64,000 nt of DNA from Actinoallomurus bryophytorum (GTDB taxonomy: Bacteria; Actinomycetota; Actinomycetes; Streptosporangiales; Streptosporangiaceae), in the NCBI RefSeq assembly GCF_006716425.1, contig NZ_VFOZ01000002.1:62001-126000 (forward strand), given 5' to 3'. Each line of letters begins with the position of its first letter. The first letter of the stretch is position 1. Position numbers and translations under genes: made by a program. Shown here piece after piece: positions 16,618-25,390 of this stretch. The notes beneath the pieces are model-generated. The model made no database searches. It was given only the letters and a program-made list of their open reading frames with translations, and was not told the origin of the DNA.

Positions 16618-17346
16618 TCACTCCGGCGCCTCGTTCCAGGTGAAGCAGAACGGCTTTCCGGCGGGGTCGGCGTACACACGCCAGTTGTCGCCCTCGCCGG
16701 GCAGCCTCGTCGCGCCGATCGCGAGCACGGCCCGCTCCGCCCGCTCCAGGCCGGCGCGCTCGACGAGCAGGTCGAGGTGGACCTGCTGCGGCGCGGCCGG
16801 ATCGGGCCAGCGCGGCGCCCGGTAGTCCTCGACCTGCTGGAACAGCACGGGCATCCTGCCGTCCTCGCCGATCATCGCGACACCCGGAGCCTCGTACGTG
16901 ACCGCCTTGCCCAGCAACTCGGAGTAGAACGTGCTCAGCGCCTTCGCGTCCGGGCAGTCGAGCATCACACCCATCACCGTCGTGTTCGGGTCGTCCTCCT
17001 TGACGCACAGGTCGAACGGGTGCCCGGCCGGGTCGGCGAGCGTGTGCCAGCGCTCGTTGCGCCGCAGCAACGTCGCGCCGAGCGCGACCGCCTTGTCCGC
17101 ACCGGCGTCGATGTCGGGTACGCGCAGATCGAGGTGGGCCTGCTGCGGCGCCGCCGGGTCGGGCCACCGGGGCGCCACGTGATCCGGCGCGTACTGGAAC
17201 GCCATGCGCCACCCGTCCGGCGTCCTCATCGTGATCCACTCGTCGTCGGCGTGGCTCCGCGTCCAGCCCGCCAGGGCGGCGTAGAAGTCGGCCTCCGCGG
17301 CGATGTCCGGTGCGTCGAACACCACCGTCTTCAGCTCGGCGATCAT
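16618..17346 (-). CDS. VOC-superfamily (glyoxalase-like) protein, duplicated domain
   Basis: 242 residues made of two homologous VOC domains. The sequence PRWPDPAAPQQ followed by HLDL occurs in both halves (about residues 59 and 178), showing internal duplication. Both halves carry the PAGxPFxL/F-type end motif. Proteins of this type are common stand-alone bleomycin-resistance/glyoxalase-like folds in actinobacteria, often metal-dependent, with unknown substrates. It stands alone between a terminator and the hydratase end. Confidence 0.7.
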   Translation of the reverse strand: MIAELKTVVFDAPDIAAEADFYAALAGWTRSHADDEWITMRTPDGWRMAFQYAPDHVAPRWPDPAAPQQAHLDLRVPDIDAGADKAVALGATLLRRNERWHTLADPAGHPFDLCVKEDDPNTTVMGVMLDCPDAKALSTFYSELLGKAVTYEAPGVAMIGEDGRMPVLFQQVEDYRAPRWPDPAAPQQVHLDLLVERAGLERAERAVLAIGATRLPGEGDNWRVYADPAGKPFCFTWNEAPE

Positions 17347-17425
17347 CTGCTCTCCCCTCCGTCGTCAACCCGCCCATCCTTCACGACGGGTCCGACACTC
17401 GCGACCACCCGGCAGTGGCCGTGCC

Positions 17426-18253
17426 TCAGCGGCCTTCGAAGACCGGCGTCTCCTTGGCGGCGAAGGCCGCGACGGCGGCGGCGTGGTCGGCCGTCTCCCC
17501 GCACCGCATCATCTCGTTCACCTCGAGGTCCATGCAGGTCAGCAGGTCACCGTCGACCGCGCGCAGGACATTGCCCTTGATGGCCCCCATCGCGATCGAC
17601 GGCCCGGCCGCGAGCGTACGGCCCCAGTCGAGCGCCGCCTCCAGGGCCTCACCGGCCGGCACGACGCGGTTGACCAGGCCGGCCTCCGACGCCTGCGCCG
17701 CCGTCATCCGGGGCGAGAACAGCAGGAGCTCCATGGCCTTCGCCTTGCCGAGCATCCGGGTCAGGAACCACGTCGCGCCGTAGTCGCCGCTCAGCCCGAC
17801 GCGTGCGAACGACGTCACGAACACACCGGCGTCGGAGGCGACACGCAGATCGCACGCCAGCGCGAGCCCGAGGCCGGCTCCCGCGGCCGCGCCCTCGACA
17901 CACGCGATCGTCGGTTTGGCCATGGCGTGCAACCGCCCGGCGGTCGCACGCTGCAGCCGCCGCTGACGCTCGATCCGCTCGTGCACGGGCGTCTGGGAAG
18001 GGCCACGCGCGACCCTCTCGGCGAACCCCTTCACGTCACCGCCCGCGCAGAACGCGCCACCGGCGCCGGTCAGGACGACGCAACCGACCTCACGGTCGGC
18101 CTCGCAGACCGCCAGCGCGGCGGCCATCCCCTCCAGCATGGCGTCGCTCAGCGCGTTGCGGCGTTCCGGCCGGTTCATGGTCAGGACCGCGACGCCCCGG
18201 TCGATCTCGGCGAGCAGGTCGTCGGTGCCCGTTTCGAGGACACGATGTGTCAC
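17426..18253 (-). CDS. enoyl-CoA hydratase/isomerase (crotonase family)
   Basis: 275 residues from GTG 18253, with GGAG five bases upstream that overlaps the end of the TetR gene. Crotonase motifs: MNRPERRNALS near 38, oxyanion hole GAGGAFCAGGD, and GAAAGAGLGLALACDLRVAS. The expected catalytic glutamate position reads FARVGLSGDYGATWFL, where Asp may take its place; activity could therefore be isomerase-like rather than hydratase. It is the last gene of the ABC-importer operon. Confidence 0.75.
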   Translation of the reverse strand: MTHRVLETGTDDLLAEIDRGVAVLTMNRPERRNALSDAMLEGMAAALAVCEADREVGCVVLTGAGGAFCAGGDVKGFAERVARGPSQTPVHERIERQRRLQRATAGRLHAMAKPTIACVEGAAAGAGLGLALACDLRVASDAGVFVTSFARVGLSGDYGATWFLTRMLGKAKAMELLLFSPRMTAAQASEAGLVNRVVPAGEALEAALDWGRTLAAGPSIAMGAIKGNVLRAVDGDLLTCMDLEVNEMMRCGETADHAAAVAAFAAKETPVFEGR

Positions 18254-18255
18254 GT

Positions 18256-18894
18256 TCACTCCTTCGAAGCGTCGGGGGGAACGGTCAGCCCGAGAGCGGC
18301 GCCCCACAGCATGGACAGCGTGCGTGCCGATTGGTCGAAGTCGACCGGTTTCTTCACGGCCGGGTTCCCGACGAGCAGCGAGTACGCCGTCCGGCTCACC
18401 ATCGAGGTGAGCGCGATCGCCGTCGAGTAGGGGTCGAGGCCCTCGGGCAGCACGCCGAGGCGGCCGACGGCGAGGATGTGCGCCTCGGTACGGGCGAGGT
18501 AGGCCTCCGAGCGCTCGGTGAGCATCTCCTGCACACCGGGGTCGAACGTCGCCACCTGCTCGATCACGCCCATCAGCGCCGCGTTCTCGCGATACCTGAC
18601 GAGGTATCGCCGCGTGGCGCGCGCGATCCCGCGTGCCGCCTGCTCGGTGCTCGTGTACTCGATCGCGCGCGTCGTGGGCGCCGTCGTGGACAGGACGCTG
18701 GAGGCGACGACGCGGAAGAGCTCCTCCTTCGTCGCGAAGTACGTGTAGAAGGTGCCGTGCGCCACGCCCGCCTCACTCGCGATGTCGGTGATCCGCGCGT
18801 GCAGGAACCCGTCGCGTTCGAACACCCGGCGTCCGGCCTCGACCAGGGCGTCGCGGGTGCGCCGGCCTCGCGGCGTCCGTCGTGCCGTCGTCAA
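18256..18894 (-). CDS. TetR-family transcriptional regulator
   Basis: 212 residues starting at TTG 18894, overlapping the permease stop as TTGA. HTH: ITDIASEAGVAHGTFYTYFATKEELF. The ligand domain is divergent, as usual. Similar in the HTH to the second TetR protein at 25391-26158. Embedded in the importer operon between livM and the hydratase, so it is probably made under the control of the 23736 promoter it may itself regulate. Candidate ligand: an acyl-CoA. Confidence 0.78.
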   Translation of the reverse strand: MTTARRTPRGRRTRDALVEAGRRVFERDGFLHARITDIASEAGVAHGTFYTYFATKEELFRVVASSVLSTTAPTTRAIEYTSTEQAARGIARATRRYLVRYRENAALMGVIEQVATFDPGVQEMLTERSEAYLARTEAHILAVGRLGVLPEGLDPYSTAIALTSMVSRTAYSLLVGNPAVKKPVDFDQSARTLSMLWGAALGLTVPPDASKE

Positions 18895-20000
18895 CGCGAC
18901 TCCGCCGGCGCGGGCGTCCCGGCGACGGCGGGCTCGGGCTCGCCGCCTCCCGGTGCGCCGCCCCCGCGACGGCGCACGGCGTGGGTCCCCTTCTCGATCA
19001 CGCCCGCGAGCCCGCCGGGCAGGAACAGGACGAACAAGATGAAGACGACGCCGAGCAGGAGCTGAGGCTGGGCGAGCGGGATCCGCAGGGCCTTGGGCAG
19101 CGCGGCGACTCCGGAAGAGGACGAGACCGCCGGCAGCCGCTGCTGCAGCAGGGTGTACACGACCGCCCCGAGCAGCGCGCCCCACACGCGGCCTCGGCCA
19201 CCCAGAATCAGCATGATCACCAGTCCGATCGAGAAGCTCAGCGACGTCTCGCCGGGGTCCGCCGCGCCCAGCAGTATGGCGTACACGATCCCGGCCACAC
19301 CGGCGATCGTCGACGCGATGAGGGTCACGGCCAGCTTGTACTTGTAGGTCGTGTACCCCATCACCCCGGCGCGCAGCTCGTTCTCCCTGATGGCACGCCA
19401 CACGTGCCCGATCCTGGTCCGGGTCAGCCATCGCGCGAACGTGTACACCAGGACGAGCAGCCCGAGCGCGAGCCAGTAGACGTGCTTGGTGTTGACGATC
19501 CCGACCAGGCCGTGAGGGAGCTTCTCGTACGGGATCGTCACCCCGTCCGCGCCTCCGCTCCTGAGGTAGTTCTGGCCGATCGCGATGGCCATCAGCTGCG
19601 CGGCCGCGAGCGTCACCATCGAGAACGCGATGAGGCTGGCGCGCAGCGCGACGGCGTTCACGACCGCGGCCACCACGATCGTGATCCCGGCGGCCGACAA
19701 CGCCGCGACGCCGAAACCCGCCGAGGTGAAGGCCAGCAGCATCACGAAGGTGTACGAGCCCAGGGCGAAGAACATGCCGTGACCGAAGGAGACCAGGCCG
19801 GTGTATCCCATCAGCAGGTCATAGGAGATCGCCAGCACGGCGATGACGCACGCGGTGCCGAGGATCTGCATACTGGCGATGCTCCCGACCGTGTCCGGCA
19901 GGATGCCCAGGCCCGGCACGGCGAGGTAGGGCATGCAGGCCATCAGCACCACCACGGCCACCAGCACGAGCGGGGTCCAGAACCTTCTCAGCGTGTTCAA
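18891..20000 (-). CDS. branched-chain amino acid-type ABC permease (LivM family)
   Basis: 369 residues from TTG 20000, overlapping the livH stop as TTGA. About eight to ten hydrophobic segments, with the family motif YDLLMGYTGLVSFGHGMFFALG near 60 and GGRGRVWGALLGA in the cytoplasmic loop that meets the ATPase. Some 40 extra C-terminal residues are rich in Arg, Gly and Pro. Forms the inner-membrane channel with LivH. Confidence 0.85.
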   Translation of the reverse strand: MNTLRRFWTPLVLVAVVVLMACMPYLAVPGLGILPDTVGSIASMQILGTACVIAVLAISYDLLMGYTGLVSFGHGMFFALGSYTFVMLLAFTSAGFGVAALSAAGITIVVAAVVNAVALRASLIAFSMVTLAAAQLMAIAIGQNYLRSGGADGVTIPYEKLPHGLVGIVNTKHVYWLALGLLVLVYTFARWLTRTRIGHVWRAIRENELRAGVMGYTTYKYKLAVTLIASTIAGVAGIVYAILLGAADPGETSLSFSIGLVIMLILGGRGRVWGALLGAVVYTLLQQRLPAVSSSSGVAALPKALRIPLAQPQLLLGVVFILFVLFLPGGLAGVIEKGTHAVRRRGGGAPGGGEPEPAVAGTPAPAESR

Positions 20001-20899
20001 ATCAGCCGGCCCTTCTTCCCGCCGACGCCCTCGGGCCGCAGGAGCAGCATGCCGCCCATGAGGACGAAGGAGAGGATCTCGCCGAGCCCCGGATTGACGT
20101 AGAAGTTCGCGAACTGCTGGAGCAGCCCGACGGCGACCGCCGCGATCGCGGCCCCGCGCAGGGAGCCGAGGCCTCCGACCACGAGCACGATGAACGCGTA
20201 CAGCAGGTACGAGTCGCCGATCGAGGTGTTGACGGCGTTCGCGTACAGGGCGGCGAGCACACCGCCCAGCCCGGCCACCGCCCCGCCGATGGTGAAGACC
20301 AGCGTGAACGACCGCCGTACGTCGATACCGAGCGCGCGCACCATCTCGCGGTTCTCGACGCCCGCGCGCACCACCAGCCCGTGCCGGGTGTACTTCAGGA
20401 ACACCTCGAGCGCGACAAGCAGCAGGATCGCGGCGCCGACGAGCACGAAGTCGCCGCGCGCGATGTGGGCGCCGAGGATGTCGGTGGTCGTCCGGGTGAA
20501 CCACGCCGGGGTCGGGACCGCCCGGTTGTCCGGACCCCACACCCCGTTCAGCAGCGCGACGAGCGAGAAGCCCAGGCCCGCGGTGATGAGCAGCTGGTCG
20601 AGGTGGTCCCGCTTGTAGAGCGCGCGCAGCAGGATCCGCTCGGTGAGAAAGGCGAGCGTACCGCCGACCGCGATCCCCACCAGCAGCGCGAGCAGCAGGC
20701 TCGCGACGGACGGCGGGCTGGCCAGGCTCGAACGCCGCAGCACCAGCCAACCCGCGTACGCGCACGCGGTCAGGTACGCGCCGTGCGCGAAGGTCAGCAC
20801 CCGCATCAGGCCGAAGATCAGTGCCAGGCCGGACCCGAGCAGGAAGTACACCGCGCCGACGGACAGGCCGGTGAAGATCAGCAGGATCACGTCGCTCAC
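19997..20899 (-). CDS. branched-chain amino acid-type ABC permease (LivH family)
   Basis: 300 residues, GTG start at 20899 overlapping the livF stop. LIFGLMRVLTFAHGAYLTA near residue 30 and VVGGLGSLRGAAIAA in the ATPase-contact loop define LivH. Multi-pass membrane protein. In catabolic clusters such importers often carry carboxylates or amides rather than amino acids. Confidence 0.85.
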   Translation of the reverse strand: MSDVILLIFTGLSVGAVYFLLGSGLALIFGLMRVLTFAHGAYLTACAYAGWLVLRRSSLASPPSVASLLLALLVGIAVGGTLAFLTERILLRALYKRDHLDQLLITAGLGFSLVALLNGVWGPDNRAVPTPAWFTRTTTDILGAHIARGDFVLVGAAILLLVALEVFLKYTRHGLVVRAGVENREMVRALGIDVRRSFTLVFTIGGAVAGLGGVLAALYANAVNTSIGDSYLLYAFIVLVVGGLGSLRGAAIAAVAVGLLQQFANFYVNPGLGEILSFVLMGGMLLLRPEGVGGKKGRLI

Positions 20900-21651
20900 G
20901 AGCTCGCCCCCGATACGGCCGATCCGACGCTGAGATAGGCGCGTACGGCCCCGTCGTCCTCGGCCAGCCGGCCGGCGGGTTCGCGCAGCACCACCGCGCC
21001 GTCGACCATCACGGCGATGTGGTCGGCCAGGCGGCGCGCGACGGCGAGGTTCTGCTCGACCATGAGCACGGTGGTCTGCCCGGCGGCGCGTTCGAGGACC
21101 TCGACGACCTCGCGCACCACCACCGGTGCGAGCCCCTTGGTCGGCTCGTCGACCAGCAGCAGCTCGTTGTCGTTCAGCAGGCCGCGGGCCAGCGACAGCA
21201 TCTGCTGCTGGCCGCCCGACAGCGTCCCCGCCAGGTGCTTCGTGCGTTTCTTCAGCTCGGGAAAGAGCTCGAACACCAGGTCGTGGCGGGGCTGCCCGCC
21301 GCGCCGTACGGCCAGCCGGAGGTTCTCCCCGACCGTGAGGCCGTGGAACACGTCGCGGTCCTCGGGGACGTAGCCGATCCCGCGGGCCACGATGTCGTGC
21401 GTCTCCTCCCCCGCGATGTCGGCCCCGGCGAACGTGATGCGGCCCGTACGGCGGACGAGCCCGAGGATCGCTCGCATCGTGGTGGTCTTGCCGACGCCGT
21501 TGCGGCCGAGCAGCACCGTCACCCGGTGCCGCGGCACCCGCAGGGAGACGCCCTGCAGAATGTGGGACTCCCCGAGGTAGGCGTGGACGCCGGCCAGCTC
21601 CAGGGCCAGGTCCGGCTCCTCCCTAGACAGGCTCGTGTCCGGTGGGCTCAC
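20896..21651 (-). CDS. ABC importer ATPase (LivF family)
   Basis: 251 residues. Walker A GRNGVGKT near 50, signature LSGGQQQ, Walker B LLLVDEPTKGL, and H-loop region VLMVEQNL, all intact. Overlaps LivG by 4 bp. Powers the importer together with LivG. Confidence 0.87.
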   Translation of the reverse strand: MSPPDTSLSREEPDLALELAGVHAYLGESHILQGVSLRVPRHRVTVLLGRNGVGKTTTMRAILGLVRRTGRITFAGADIAGEETHDIVARGIGYVPEDRDVFHGLTVGENLRLAVRRGGQPRHDLVFELFPELKKRTKHLAGTLSGGQQQMLSLARGLLNDNELLLVDEPTKGLAPVVVREVVEVLERAAGQTTVLMVEQNLAVARRLADHIAVMVDGAVVLREPAGRLAEDDGAVRAYLSVGSAVSGASS

Positions 21652-22412
21652 AGCGGCTCCCCCAGGTAGGCGTCGCGGACGGTGGCGTTCGTGACGACGT
21701 TCGCCGGTGTGTCGAAGGCGAGCAGGGAACCGTGGTGCATCACGGCGACACGGTGCGCGAGCTCCATGACGACGTCGATGTGGTGTTCGACCATCACGAT
21801 CGTGGCGTCGGTGTCACGCTGCACGTCCCGGATCAGCTCCATCAGCGAGGGCAGGTCCTCGCTGTTCACCCCGGCCATCGGCTCGTCGAGCAGCACGATC
21901 GTCGACTCGCTCGCCAGCATGAGCGCCAGCTCCAGCTTCCGCCGGTCGCCGTGCGAGAGCGATCCGGCCAGGTCGTGCCGTACGCCGTCGAGCCCGACCC
22001 GCGCCAGGTGCTCGCGGATCGGGCCGAGCGCGGCGGCGGACGAGCCCGGCGCACGCCAGAGCCCGCGGAACCGCTGCTCCTTCGCCTGCCGGGCCAGCCG
22101 CACGTTCTCCAGGACGGTGAGGCCCAGGAAGAGGTACGAGGTCTGGAACGTGCGGCCCAGCCCCAGCCGGGCCCGGCGCGCGGGACCGGCCGAGGTGACG
22201 TCCTGCTCGTGCAGCATGACCCGGCCGCTCGTGGCGCGCAGGGTCCCGCTGACGACGTTCAGCAGGCTCGTCTTGCCGGCCCCGTTGGGCCCGATCACCG
22301 CGACGAGCTCGCCGGTGGCGACGCCGAGCGTGACGTCGCGCAGGATCTGGGCCCCGTCGATGACGAGGCTCAGCTCCTCGACCCCGAGGGCCGCCGACTC
22401 CGTACGAAGCAC
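21648..22412 (-). CDS. ABC importer ATPase (LivG family)
   Basis: 254 residues from GTG 22412, two bases after the substrate-binding protein stop. Walker A GPNGAGKT near 44, Walker B IVLLDEPMAGVN, switch MVEHHIDVVM. The signature reads LSHGDRRKLELA, a LivG-type variant of LSGGQ. A longer in-frame start at 22490 would overlap the upstream gene by 76 bp and adds a non-family segment, so GTG 22412 is chosen. Confidence 0.85.
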   Translation of the reverse strand: MLRTESAALGVEELSLVIDGAQILRDVTLGVATGELVAVIGPNGAGKTSLLNVVSGTLRATSGRVMLHEQDVTSAGPARRARLGLGRTFQTSYLFLGLTVLENVRLARQAKEQRFRGLWRAPGSSAAALGPIREHLARVGLDGVRHDLAGSLSHGDRRKLELALMLASESTIVLLDEPMAGVNSEDLPSLMELIRDVQRDTDATIVMVEHHIDVVMELAHRVAVMHHGSLLAFDTPANVVTNATVRDAYLGEPL

Positions 22413-22414
22413 GC

Positions 22415-23632
22415 CTACCTCTTGATGGGGTCGGTCACGGCGGTCGCCATCTCCTTGGACGTGTACGCCTTCACGAGCTGCGGAGTCCATGTGTCGCCCG
22501 CGCCCTTGGCGAGCTTCACGGCGAACTGCGGGGTCAGCTCGGCGTGGTCCGCGGCGCGCATGGTGACCTCACCCTGCGGGCTCGTCCACGTGTAGTCGTC
22601 CAGGGACGCGGCCATCTTCTTGGTGTCGTCGGTGCCGCCGGCCTGGATCGCGTGGACGATCATCGCCGCCGCGTTCCAGCCCGTCGGGTCGTCGTACTCG
22701 ACCTGGTGTTTGTGCTGCGCGGCCCAGGTCATCAGGAACTTCTCCTCGGCGTTGCCGGAGAAGCCCGGGTAGTAGTAGAGGCTGAACAGCGCGTTCTCCA
22801 CGCCCTTCGGCCCGAGCGCCTGGCCGATCGAGGCGTAGGTGTTCCGCGTGATCAGGTAGCCGATGAACTGACTGGTGTCGAAGACCCCCTGGGCGCGCAG
22901 CGCGGCGAAGAGCTGGTCCGTGCCGGCGCCGGCCCACGAGCTGTAGATGTAGTCGGGCTTCTCGGCCTTGATCTGCGCCGCCACCGCGGTGAAGTTGGTG
23001 GTGCTCATCGGCAGCAGGTGCTTGGTGGACGTGACGTGCACCTGCTCCAGCGGCACCTTCAGCGACGTGTAGGTGTCCTGCCCGTACGCGTAGTCCTGGC
23101 CGACGTAGGCGAGCTTCTTCTTCGACAGGTCGCCGCCGCCGAGCAGCTTCTGGAAGATCTGCGAGCCGTTCTTGTTGGCGTTGCCGAACACCAGGGGGTT
23201 CACGCCGGTCAGCTGGTAGCTCGCCGAGCCGCCGGGCAGGTAGATGATGTTGTTCTGCACCGCCTGCTGGGCGACCGGGATGGCGATCGACGAATCCGTG
23301 ATGCCGGTCAGGAACTTGGCGCCTGAGGCGATCATCGCCTTGGCCTTGGCGATGCCGACCGGCGCCTGCCCCGTGTCGTTGGCGTAGGTGACCTCGATCT
23401 TGTGCCCGTCGACGGTGTTCGTGCCCTTGGTGAGGTAGTTCAGGCCGGCCTCGAGCCCGTCGCGGAAGTCGGCGGACTGCACGGAGTACGTGCCGGTCTG
23501 CGATGAGATGACGCCGACCTTGACGGTGTCGGAGCCTCCCCCCGACGAGCCCGAAGCCGCGCAGGCGGTCATCGCGAGTCCCAGCGGGACGATGAGCAGC
23601 GCCGTGCGAAGACGTCCACCGGTGACGCGCAT
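22415..23632 (-). CDS. ABC importer substrate-binding lipoprotein (LivK/periplasmic-binding type 1)
   Basis: 405 residues from ATG 23632; GGAG lies 7 bases upstream, better than GTG 23638. Lipoprotein signal with LAMTAC, so Cys24 would be lipidated. Mature part is a type-1 binding fold (VKVGVISSQTGTYSVQSADF at the start). First gene of the leftward operon binding protein-LivG-LivF-LivH-LivM-TetR-hydratase. The cargo is unknown. Confidence 0.85.
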   Translation of the reverse strand: MRVTGGRLRTALLIVPLGLAMTACAASGSSGGGSDTVKVGVISSQTGTYSVQSADFRDGLEAGLNYLTKGTNTVDGHKIEVTYANDTGQAPVGIAKAKAMIASGAKFLTGITDSSIAIPVAQQAVQNNIIYLPGGSASYQLTGVNPLVFGNANKNGSQIFQKLLGGGDLSKKKLAYVGQDYAYGQDTYTSLKVPLEQVHVTSTKHLLPMSTTNFTAVAAQIKAEKPDYIYSSWAGAGTDQLFAALRAQGVFDTSQFIGYLITRNTYASIGQALGPKGVENALFSLYYYPGFSGNAEEKFLMTWAAQHKHQVEYDDPTGWNAAAMIVHAIQAGGTDDTKKMAASLDDYTWTSPQGEVTMRAADHAELTPQFAVKLAKGAGDTWTPQLVKAYTSKEMATAVTDPIKR

Positions 23633-23735
23633 AGACACTCTCCTGAAATTTTCGTGGTCGTCCGTCGACGAGCTGCGCCGCCACGCGGAGCGGACGGAAG
23701 AGGGAGGAATACCCCGGGACTGTCGAGGTGCGTCA

Positions 23736-23764
23736 TTGTTAGTTGACTATGAGGTCAGTGTCAA
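23736..23764 (-). promoter_or_regulatory. promoter with shared operator in its spacer (importer operon)
   Basis: On the minus strand TTGACA (23759-23764), a 17-base spacer and TAACAA (23736-23741). The spacer contains TGACCTCA (23750-23757). It lies about 104 bp before the binding-protein start. Spacing and boxes fit a housekeeping-sigma promoter; the operator position between -35 and -10 suggests repression. Confidence 0.65.
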
Positions 23765-23868
23765 GTTATAGACCTCCAACATAGCCAGCTCGCGCCACTT
23801 TCCTCCCGTATCCCCCCGGCCGACCAGGGATTTCGACACCTGCCGAGCCGCCGGCCACGGATTCATAC

Positions 23869-23897
23869 TTGACGGTGACCTCAATCTCAGTTGTAGT
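23869..23897 (+). promoter_or_regulatory. promoter with shared operator in its spacer (toward SGNH gene)
   Basis: TTGACG (23869-23874), a 17-base spacer GTGACCTCAATCTCAGT and TGTAGT (23892-23897). The same TGACCTCA core is placed as in the 23736 and 26282 promoters. It faces right; the next clear gene begins 267 bp later at 24164, implying a long leader. The 23898-24163 stretch has no gene I can support. Confidence 0.6.
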
Positions 23898-24163
23898 GTG
23901 ACCCATGCAACACCGGTGCCTCCAGCCCCAGCTCAGCAGGCCCTCCGCGGGCCGGTCCCAGCCCAGGCTCGAAATCCCCCCGCCGAACTGTGCGCCGGGG
24001 GGCGCACAGCCCTGCCTCCGGGTTTCGGCACGCGTCCCGCGACGAGGCGGTCGCGGTGCCGGACGTCCGGTGTGCGCTTCGTGATCCCGACCCGCCGGCC
24101 GGACGCGGCCGTCTGCGGTCGTTCACGCGTTGCCGACCCGATCCCCCTCAAACCGTTTGGGAG

Positions 24164-25069
24164 ATGGCAGTGAAAGCACCGAGAGTTCCACGCCGCCCGC
24201 GGACCAGCACGTGGCGCCGCCTGACCCACGCCGTCCTCGGCACCGCACTGGGCGCCGGCCTGCTCATGGCGCTGGCGCCGGCGGCGTCGGCGGCGAGCGC
24301 GGCGTACGTCGCGATCGGCGACTCCTACACTTCGGGCTACGGCCTGCCGGGGCAGCTGTCGAGCCCGCCGATCATCGCCGGATGCGGCCAGTCCTCGAAC
24401 AACTACCCCCACCTCGTGGCCCGCCACTACAACACGACGGTCGACGACCGTAGCTGCGCCGGCGCCACGACGGCGCAGTTCACCGGATCGCAGGGGGCGA
24501 ACCCTGCCCAGGACAGCGCGCTCGGCCCGAACACCGTGCTGGTCACCGTCAGCATGGGCGGCAACGACGTCGACTTCTCCACCACGACCTCGCAGTGCCT
24601 GGCGGCGGGCGCGGCGAACCGCAGCTGCCAGACGACGCAGCTGAACAACCTGATCAACAGCGACCTGTCGAGGCTGGCCTCGCACCTGCCCGGCGACATC
24701 GCCCACATGAGGTCACTGGCGCCGAACGCGACCATCGTCTACATCGGCTACCTGTCCGGCCTGCCGGACCAGGCGACGTGGAGTGCCACGGGATGCCGGT
24801 CGAACCTTCCCTACTACCCCGGTGACATCGCCTGGCTGAACACCCAGGGCCAGCGCCTCAACAGCGTGCTCAGGTCGGCCGCGCAGTCACAGGGCGCGAT
24901 CTTCGTGGACTCGCTGGCCAAGAGCGCGGGCCACGACCCCTGCCGCCCCGTCGGCACCCGCTGGACGGAGGGCCTCCACCCGGCCGCCCCGGCCACCGCG
25001 ACGTTCCACCCGAACCTCGCCGGCCACTCCGCCTACGCATCAATGATCATCAGCGCCCTCGGCGGCTGA
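24164..25069 (+). CDS. secreted SGNH/GDSL hydrolase (lipase/esterase)
   Basis: 301 residues from ATG 24164. Twin-Arg/Lys N-terminus then a hydrophobic segment ending APAASAASA: a Sec-type signal peptide of about 45 residues. Block I is GDSYTSGYG (Ser54), block III GGND near 135, and block V has the catalytic His in FHPNLAGHSAYA. Six cysteines suggest extracellular disulfides, as in the Streptomyces SGNH lipase family. Secreted ester (or lactone) hydrolysis is the likely role. An operator shared with the importer operon lies upstream, hinting that its product may be imported. Confidence 0.85.
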   Translation: MAVKAPRVPRRPRTSTWRRLTHAVLGTALGAGLLMALAPAASAASAAYVAIGDSYTSGYGLPGQLSSPPIIAGCGQSSNNYPHLVARHYNTTVDDRSCAGATTAQFTGSQGANPAQDSALGPNTVLVTVSMGGNDVDFSTTTSQCLAAGAANRSCQTTQLNNLINSDLSRLASHLPGDIAHMRSLAPNATIVYIGYLSGLPDQATWSATGCRSNLPYYPGDIAWLNTQGQRLNSVLRSAAQSQGAIFVDSLAKSAGHDPCRPVGTRWTEGLHPAAPATATFHPNLAGHSAYASMIISALGG

Positions 25070-25074
25070 TCCCC

Positions 25075-25111
25075 GAAGGGTCCGGCCGATCACCCCCCGG
25101 CCGGGCCCTTC
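25075..25111 (+). terminator. hairpin terminator after the SGNH hydrolase
   Basis: GAAGGGTCCGGCCG (25075-25088) pairs with CGGCCGGGCCCTTC (25098-25111): 14 bp with one G-U pair, 9-nt loop, 5 bp past the stop. The rest of the 321-bp gap up to 25390 shows no gene or clear signal. Confidence 0.8.
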
Positions 25112-25390
25112 GCATGCCCCGCCCCCGGGCGGCCGCTGGACGGGGCGGCGATCGTCACGATGAGACAGGCCCAGGCCGCGAAGCTGCTGAGCGCCCGGCT
25201 GATCTGTCCGTCACGGGCACGGGGTGTGGTTTTTGGTTCGCGGTCAGGGCGCGGTGAATGCCCGGCCGCAGGCCTGGGGCGCGGCGGCAGACCCCGCGCG
25301 CGGCGGGACAGAGACAGCGGAAGGCCGATGGATCCCGTCGGCGGCGGCCGGTGCGCGGGCGCCCCTCGCGCACTGCCCCGAGGACACCGG

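Noticed and set aside
18891-20765. 624-residue permease start
   Set aside because: Would cover most of the livH gene in another frame; the TTG at 20000 fits family length and operon spacing.
23898-24173. 91-codon frame as a leader peptide gene
   Set aside because: Pro/Arg-rich, no recognisable features; kept only as a question about the long leader.
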